From NCBI GenBank assembly GCA_032622095.1, contig CP136064.1, positions 171,500,310 through 171,564,309 on the forward strand: DNA of 64,000 bases, read 5' to 3'. The notes under the pieces were generated by a model. It worked only from the letters and a program-made list of their open reading frames with translations, made no database searches and was not told where the DNA came from. The first letter of the stretch is position 1, and each line of letters begins with the position of its first letter. Of the stretch, positions 57,435 through 64,000 are shown piece after piece. Source of the stretch: Siphonodentalium dalli. Taxonomy: Eukaryota; Mollusca; Scaphopoda; Gadilida; Siphonodentaliidae. A program made the position numbers and the translations under genes.

Positions 57435-58976
57435 TGTAGATGGAGTTAAACCTCACATCAGTGTGTTGGGGATTTGGACCTTGACTTGGGACCTTTGGTT
57501 TTTAACGCAACAAATGCGCGTACACCTTATACACAAATTTTTTATGTAACCAGAGTTTTTCTTGGATAAGATGAGTTTGAAGCCTGCTTACATTTCAAAA
57601 TGTTGTCAGTTTTGTATTGTCTGCAGCGGATCTCGACGCGTTGAAGCAAAAGTTACAAAAGATAAAATGTGTATGTGACGAGACTATAATACAAATGAAA
57701 AAATAAATTGAGGGAGAGGTGGGCGATACAGGGAACTAAGGGTTGAACTGATATAAATTTGTAGAGCAATAACGACCAATGTTGACATATTAATGATATT
57801 ATGCATATCAACTCTACTGTTGCAACAAGGCTATAAAATAGGGGGGTGTCAGAATCTTAGTCATCTCTATATAGTGCCAGAATAGTCATTTATGGAGTTC
57901 TATAAGATGTTGGGTTGGTTATATGGACTCGGAGAAAAAAGGGGTTTGTACCGATGAAGTTGATGAACTGACATAAATTAGTGGATCGATGTTGCCATGT
58001 AATGCATCGTGATCGACTGTACTAAAGCAGCAATTATATAAAATTGGGGGGGGGGGGGGGTCTGAAATTATCTCTATAGTTGGCACCAGGATTATATAGA
58101 AAGGAATAGCAATTGATATACATATACGGCATACTATAGTAATACCATAGACATATAAGTACAAGTATCACGAGATAAAATATTACGTAACATGACTATA
58201 TACCGATGAAAGAAATAAATAAATTGGACCGGGATTAGAGGTTGGGTTGGTTATATGTGGATAATTGGATATGGAATTCATACCGATGAAACGATACAAA
58301 TTAGTGGAGCAATAAAGACACTTAGTCAGGCTACGCGGGGGAAATAGGGGTTGATACGATAGACCGAAATAAATTTTCGAGTGATAATGACCAATGTTGA
58401 CGTATAAAGTAACGCGACTGTACTGTCACACAATTATCAGGTAGAACCGGTCAAATATGGCAGGGTACAGCACGTAATTATTTCCTAGATCGAAGAAATG
58501 ATTTTTTTTTTTTCGATGATAAAATTTAACATGGGATAATTTGCCATTAAAATCGATTTATGTCTATAAAACTGTCATTTTTCAAAATTTTGAGCTGAAA
58601 CTTGGTGTGTATGTGTATAATACTACTATATTCTTAAAATGACAGAGTTCAGCGCGTAATTATGTTTTAGATGGAAGAAATTGAATTTGTTTTCGATAAC
58701 AAATTTACAGCGTGTACGGCCTACGGGTCATTGAGTATGCTCAATTTTTGTAAACAAACTTTTGTCAATAGCCGTTTTGGTCAAACTAAACCTTCTTCGA
58801 CCGGGACAGCAGATCCGAATAGTAGCTAAGATGTATTTAGATAGAATTATCAAAATAATATGACCGGTCAGGGTACATTTGAACAGAATAGAGTAGAGAA
58901 ATCTTGGTGATAATTCCAGAAAATAAAGATGTAGGAGAATCACAATTAAACTTCCCACAATGCACTTCACTAAACC
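57435..58976. repeat. Degenerate direct repeats, otherwise unassigned
   Basis: Units with GGGTTGGTTATATG, TACCGATGAA, CATAAATTAGTGGA and GACCAATGTTGAC recur near 57720, 57915, 58235 and 58340. A second pair (AGCACGTAATTATTTCCTAG near 58469 and AGCGCGTAATTATGTTTTAG near 58650) is ~180 bases apart. A run of 15 G is at 58046-58060. Confidence 0.6.
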
Positions 58977-59485
58977 AGGGGTTCTCAATGGGTTACACAT
59001 TATTTTCAGTCTATCAGATTATTTATATTTTCAACAACAAGTGACTTTAAATTTACAATTTCAGCCTGTCCTGACTCTATCGATACGATTTAACACATTT
59101 TCAAAAACGTATTATACACCGGTGGCGTTAACTTTACAATTTAAGCATCTACGTGATTCTATCGGTACGATTGAGTAAGGTACAAACAAGAATACATCAG
59201 GGGCTCCCAATGGGTTATATATTATTTTCAGTCTATCAAATTATTTATATTTTCAACAACATATTATTACACCGGTGACTTTAAGTTTACAATTTCAGCC
59301 TGTCCTGACTCTATCGATGCGATTTATCATATTTTCACCGGTGACTTTAAGTTTACAATTTCAGCCTGTCCTGACTCTATCGATGCGATTTATCATATTT
59401 TCATAAACATATTATACACCGGTGGCGTTAACGTTACAATTTCGGCATCTACGTGATTCTATCGGTACGATTGAGTAAGGTACAC
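58977..59485 (+). repeat. Tandem repeats with CAGCCTGTCCTGACTCTATC
   Basis: Two units (about 58977-59183 and 59198-59485) share CTCAATGGGTTA or CCCAATGGGTTA, ATTATTTTCAGTCTATCA, CAGCCTGTCCTGACTCTATC and CACCGGTGGCGTTAAC. The second has an internal ~60-base duplication of ACCGGTGACTTTAAGTTTAC. Confidence 0.85.
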
Positions 59486-61454
59486 AAAATCTCCAAGAAT
59501 ACCATTCGCCCTGTACACCACACAATATCAAACTCACAGAAGCTAGAAACACCACAGGTGGCGTAATGAAACACTCCGGCTGGGTGATCAAATAAAAATG
59601 GTGATTAATCTTGCTCAAGATAGTTATTTTTACGAATATTAATCCAAATTTACAGCACACATCGTCATTCTTATATAATAGTTAAATGCAATGAGTCCTG
59701 GTGGCGAAATAATTTACGTTAATTTATCGCCGATTGTTGCGTCCTGAACAGAGATGTAAATATGTACAATTAAGCATAGTTCAGACGATGATTTCTATGA
59801 GTGGTATGGTCGATTTCTGTGATTGTTTCAGCGATGTTAGTATAATGCTATATTCCCACTGTTGGCATAGCACCTGGGTACTAACTTGTCATGTTCTCCG
59901 CACCCGAACAAGTCCATAATATGTCTTTAACAAGTGATTGACAAATGATCGACATTTGTTTCATTCATACTGGATTTAGCTAACTAACGTTTTTAAACAC
60001 TGACTCCGTAGTATGCCCTACATATAACTAGACACTACTTTACATGTACTCACATAATCTAATTCACCTCTGAAGTTCGTATATCCGTCACACTCTCCAA
60101 CCAAGAGACCAGCCTGGCGAGTTTCTATACGACCTGAATGGACAAAGTAAGCCAGCCTTCACCACGAGAAGTTGTATGATATATATGGGTGCTGGCAAAC
60201 CCCACACGGTGCCATATTTAAACATGGTCAGAACGGAACCCACATTTTAAAGGAACGGATGGCCTTTGCGGTGGTTATTGATGTTAAAATAATTGCATCC
60301 CTTAACACCGCCATAAACAGAAAGAATATTAAAATATAGACATAATTTGTTCTTATACCAATCATAAATATCACGTAAATAGTATGTTATTGTCAAGTTT
60401 GTACGCGTTGTTATGTAAACAAAGGCCAAACATGTCACATAACCTGACTTAAAATAAATAATAAATAAAAGGAAAAATGCGAACATATTCCATTTGACAC
60501 TGGAAACCCTTGTGATAGTGAACATCTCTACAAAATTTCCTATTACCCGTGGCTCAAATATCTACGGAGACTGTCAGAATACCATGATTTGCAGACAACC
60601 AAAGTCAGATAACTATATACTAGTAGAAGTTATAGTTCTCTTCTGAAATCACCCCTGGTGGTTAACATCACTACTGAGATCCGTACGTGTCATCAACGTA
60701 GCAGACATTTTTACCAAATACATAATGCACAAACAGACGGATTGCAGTGCACTAAAGATGTCCCACTGTTGCATTTAAAAATTTCAATCAACCCTTAAGA
60801 AAGATTCACGTTTAATGTCCAGAAAAAAAGAAGAATAACGGCGAAAGAAAGAATGAAATGGTTCATTATATTGAGCCCGTACGGCGACGATTTAGATAAA
60901 TGTATAATATGGTTCAAAATCGATATTGGAAATGAATAGTTGGTCTAGATATGTATATACCTATATAAACACGTGCTTGACCATCATTGGTGGCATTAAC
61001 CTACCTGTGAGCTGCGTTGATCGTTCTATACCATTCGCCTTAGCTGTGAGTCTGCTTCCATCGTATTTCAACTCTACATCGTTGAGTCCCGGAACCTTGG
61101 AAACAAAATATAATCATGCACATGTATCAAATTAATTATGCTAAATTTCCATATACACCTCCAGGCGAAAATACAAAACAAGTCGTAATTGTCTTGAAAT
61201 GTACGTTTTTACCTCTAAATATAATCATCTAAATAAGTTTTGAAGAAAAAAAAAGAATTACACTCTTCTCTTTGTTGGAAGTTTTAAAGCCATATGGAGG
61301 TTTTGAGACCTAAATTATGCCTATAAATGTTCCTCTGTGTGATATCATATAGGTTCCGATCCAGCACCTGAAGTCAAAATTGGTGGAAAAACATGTGAAA
61401 TGCTTGTATATGGACTTTATTTAAATTCATCCTGAATTCAACTATTGTTAGACA
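59486..61454. other. Mostly unassigned stretch
   Basis: It contains the dispersed repeat at 60240-60560. Short frames such as 59412-59660, 59734-59919 and 60926-61135 are unsupported. Confidence 0.45.
60240..60560. repeat. Dispersed repeat, copy 2
   Basis: This is the partner of 7375-7740, with AATTTGTTCTTATACCAAT and GTTATGTAAACA in the same order and orientation. Confidence 0.6.
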
Positions 61455-63951
61455 GGGAGCCCAGATTATTTCAATTAAACTATCCCGTACTAAAGATTTG
61501 ATGCCCTAGATTTGGTATCACCCTTGAATCATCGTAGAAAACCCATTTCTTAAGTTTCGCAATCCTGACGTTTTGGGACTAGGGGCTCTCCAAAACCCCC
61601 CCAAAATCATTTTCAGTTACATTTCGCGTACATCCGTCATTTATATTTAATTATAAACTAATATTCACTGATCGTAAAGAACATAACTTAAGAAACGATA
61701 TTTCCTGGCATTTACAGATAAGAAGGGGGCTTTTGTGACCACCCCCTTCAAACCTGCTATTCAATGTATGTGTAGAATAACGTACCTTGAGACGGTTCAC
61801 TTTTGATTACATTTTCGTGTAGATCTGTAATTTTTTGTCTAAATATTCACTATTATTTACTGATCACAAAATCAGTACTTAAGAAACGATAATTTTCTGG
61901 CATATCCAGATAAGAAAGGCCTTTTGGTGACTACCACCCCCAATCCGATTTTTTTTATATATGATTCGAAATAAATTGATTCCCCCATCTACCGATATAG
62001 AATAATCAAATTGTCATAGGAGGACAGGAATTCTGCCAAACCTTAATCCGTTAACTGAATTCTCGATTGATGAGTTACTTGATTCCCATTGATTCATTTG
62101 TAGGAATGTCTAGCCAATATAAGTTCAACAAACAGACATTGATCGACCTCTGCACCCCAGGAACCCAAGGGCGTTATTGTCACGATAACTCCACACATGC
62201 TTACTGTTGTGAGTTGGGAACACTGGGGCGATGTATTGTCCTTATATCAAATCCAACAAAAACTCCACCAGATCAAAAATTTCTGTCCACCAGTTCGGTC
62301 GCCATCTTGGCTGTGAGTATCAATTCCCCAAAGAAAACGTGTTTTCAAATTTCGGACGCCATACTGGCCGTCATATTCGATCTGGGAAACCATTTTTTGA
62401 ATGAGGTGTAAGGTAAATACGTCACCTCAGTTTTTCCAACTCAAATGTAAGCATGGTGGAGTTGACAATAACGCCAAATGATGTGAATATGAGCCATTTT
62501 AGATTTGAGGACTTTTGTCGGATGTGATATAAGGACAGCATTTCGCCTTAGTGTTCCCAACTCACAATAGTAAGCATATGCGGAGTTGTCATGATAATAA
62601 CGCTCGCTGACGTGAAAATCAGCAATTTTCGGCGATTTTTCAATTTATGGTGGTCATTTTAGCCGCCATCTTGAATTTGGGTGAATATTCCTCAACTCAA
62701 GTATAAGTGGAATCCCGTCCGGCTATCTTTTACACATATCCATGCATGTGTGTGATTATAATAACAATCAATAACACTCACTGATTCCAAACAGACATTG
62801 CGTTATTAGCGTCGATTCGGCTTTGACCGGATTATACCGGAATTTGAATAAACGTGATATCGAACAAAATTATTCGGCCAGGAATGAATATTAAGATCTC
62901 ATTTTATGCGTAAATGATTTTATACACGATAAATGTATAAGAGCACGCGAAGATACACATGTTTTCCCCACAGAGACAAACGATATGTGGTTAAATAAAA
63001 AAATAAAAAGAGCAAATTTTCACATTTCGGCCGCCATCTTGAATTTTGGTGTCGGATTTTTGGCTAGTTTGTAAGGGTTGTATATTAGCATAACAAACCG
63101 AGTGGCAAACAAGACAGACTATATTTACTATAATGGCGATCAAAGAGACCTGGTGCATATAAAGGAAAATGGCCACCATGATGGACGCCATCTTGTCCGA
63201 AGTCTCTGCGGCCAGTGTGTTTTCTTGTTAACATCCGAATACAATTAGATGAGACATTAAGGAAGAAAATTAGTGGGGGTGATGTTGAATCCTGAGGTGC
63301 AGAGGTCGACCAATATCTCCTTGACGATATGGCTGTTTGCTGAACTTATATTAGCTATTAACATTCCTACAAATGAATCAATGGGAATCAAGTAACTACT
63401 CATCAAGCGAGAATTCAGTTAACGGTTTGGCAGACTTCCTCTCCCGCTATGATAATTTTATTAGTCTATATATCGGGAGTTGGGTGGGGGGGGGGGGGGG
63501 GCAGTCACAAAAGGTCCTTCTTACATGCAAATACCAGGAAAAACGTTTCTTAAGTTATGCTTTTATGATACGTAAATACTATAGTGAAAATATTTAGACC
63601 ACAAATTACAGATGTACACGAGAGTGTGTAATTAAAAGTGAACCGTCTCAAGTTACATCGTTCTACACATAATTTGAATACCAGGTTTGAAGGGGTGGTC
63701 CCAATAGACCCCTTCTTATCTGTAAACGCCAGAAAATATCGTTTCTTAAGTTATGTTATTATGGTTAGTGAACATTACGCGAAAGTGTAATTAAATATTA
63801 TTCTTGGTTTTTTTGGAGAGCCCCTAGTCCCGAAACGCCAGGATTTCGAAACTTAAGAAATGGGTTTTCTACGATGATTCAAGGGTGATACCAAATCTAG
63901 GACGTCAAACCTTTCCTGCGCGATAGTGTAATCGAAACCCTCTGGGCTCCC
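61455..63951. mobile_element. Fold-back element with ~0.7 kb inverted arms
   Basis: The left arm (61455-62162) starts GGGAGCCCAGATTATTTC; the right arm (63289-63951) ends CTCTGGGCTCCC. Matching landmarks are AGGGGCTCTCC and GGAGAGCCCCT, GAGACGGTTCACTTTTGATT and AAAAGTGAACCGTCTC, and CTTGATTCCCATTGATTC and GAATCAATGGGAATCAAG. The 1.1 kb centre has its own inverted pair, TTGTGAGTTGGGAACAC (62206) and GTGTTCCCAACTCACAA (62552), and no transposase frame. A 16-G run (63486-63501) lies in the right arm only. Confidence 0.88.
62163..63288. repeat. Centre of fold-back element with CCGCCATCTTG words
   Basis: TCGCCATCTTGGC is near 62299, GCCGCCATCTTGAATTTGG near 62660, GCCGCCATCTTGAATTTTGG near 63031 and GACGCCATCTTGTCCG near 63185. 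The same core, on the other strand, punctuates 38023-39500. CCGCCATNTTG is also the classic binding word of the YY1 zinc-finger factor. Confidence 0.7.
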
Positions 63952-64000
63952 GGCCTATAATATACATGCAATATTTAACAACACAGAATATATGGATAAT

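Noticed and set aside
62067-62411. 114-codon frame
   Set aside because: It crosses from an inverted arm into the loop of the fold-back element and has no recognisable domain.

Overview
The window reads as nuclear DNA of a mollusc, most likely a bivalve or related lophotrochozoan. It is AT-rich, has intron-split genes and no operons, and carries repeats of a kind I associate with molluscan genomes: an element opening AGCTCACCTGAG followed by CCGTCCGTCCGT runs, ACTAGCCG-headed elements ending in CAGACAGACA, and a tRNA-derived SINE. The phylum is an inference from repeat style and from one protein; no species can be named.

Only one gene is identified with confidence. Positions 3956-12669 (+) hold the last four coding exons of an MGAT5-family enzyme, the Golgi beta-1,6-N-acetylglucosaminyltransferase V that starts the beta-1,6 branch of complex N-glycans (glycosyltransferase family GT18). 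Exon phases join without a break (49 codons, 40 codons, 61 codons plus one base, then the final exon to TGA). The cytoplasmic tail, membrane anchor and N-terminal lobe lie upstream of the window. The first exon in view has an unusual 3' edge: its last ~37 bases and splice donor are repeated about five more times at a 45-base period, giving six consensus donors in a row.

The other ~50 kb is gene-poor and built mostly of non-autonomous DNA transposons. (A) TTAA-bounded, piggyBac-like MITEs occur in several TIR families; three families with different ends carry the same 67-base hairpin module, whose stem shows compensatory changes. (B) TA-flanked long-hairpin MITEs begin CAGTAATGCCC. (C) hAT-like MITEs begin CAAGCCTGAG, with 8-base target duplications visible at two copies. 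There are also two large fold-back structures (46639-53231 with ~1.06 kb arms; 61455-63951 with ~0.7 kb arms), a 42-base minisatellite arranged as two opposed arrays (40055-42345), and several tandem or dispersed repeats without a name. One minus-strand ORF near 34.8-35.3 kb could be an exon with an Ig-like fold; it is not recognised. No tRNA gene, rRNA, CRISPR array or intact transposase was found.

Layout: 1-12669, the 3' part of the MGAT5 gene with MITE-filled introns; 12670-34300, intergenic MITEs, one SINE and molluscan repeats; 34300-35800, low-repeat stretch with the candidate exon; 35800-43105, nested MITEs, motif-rich sequence and the minisatellite; 43106-46638, ACTAGCCG-type and related repeats; 46639-53231, the large fold-back element; 53232-64000, tandem duplications, a MITE triplication and a second fold-back element.
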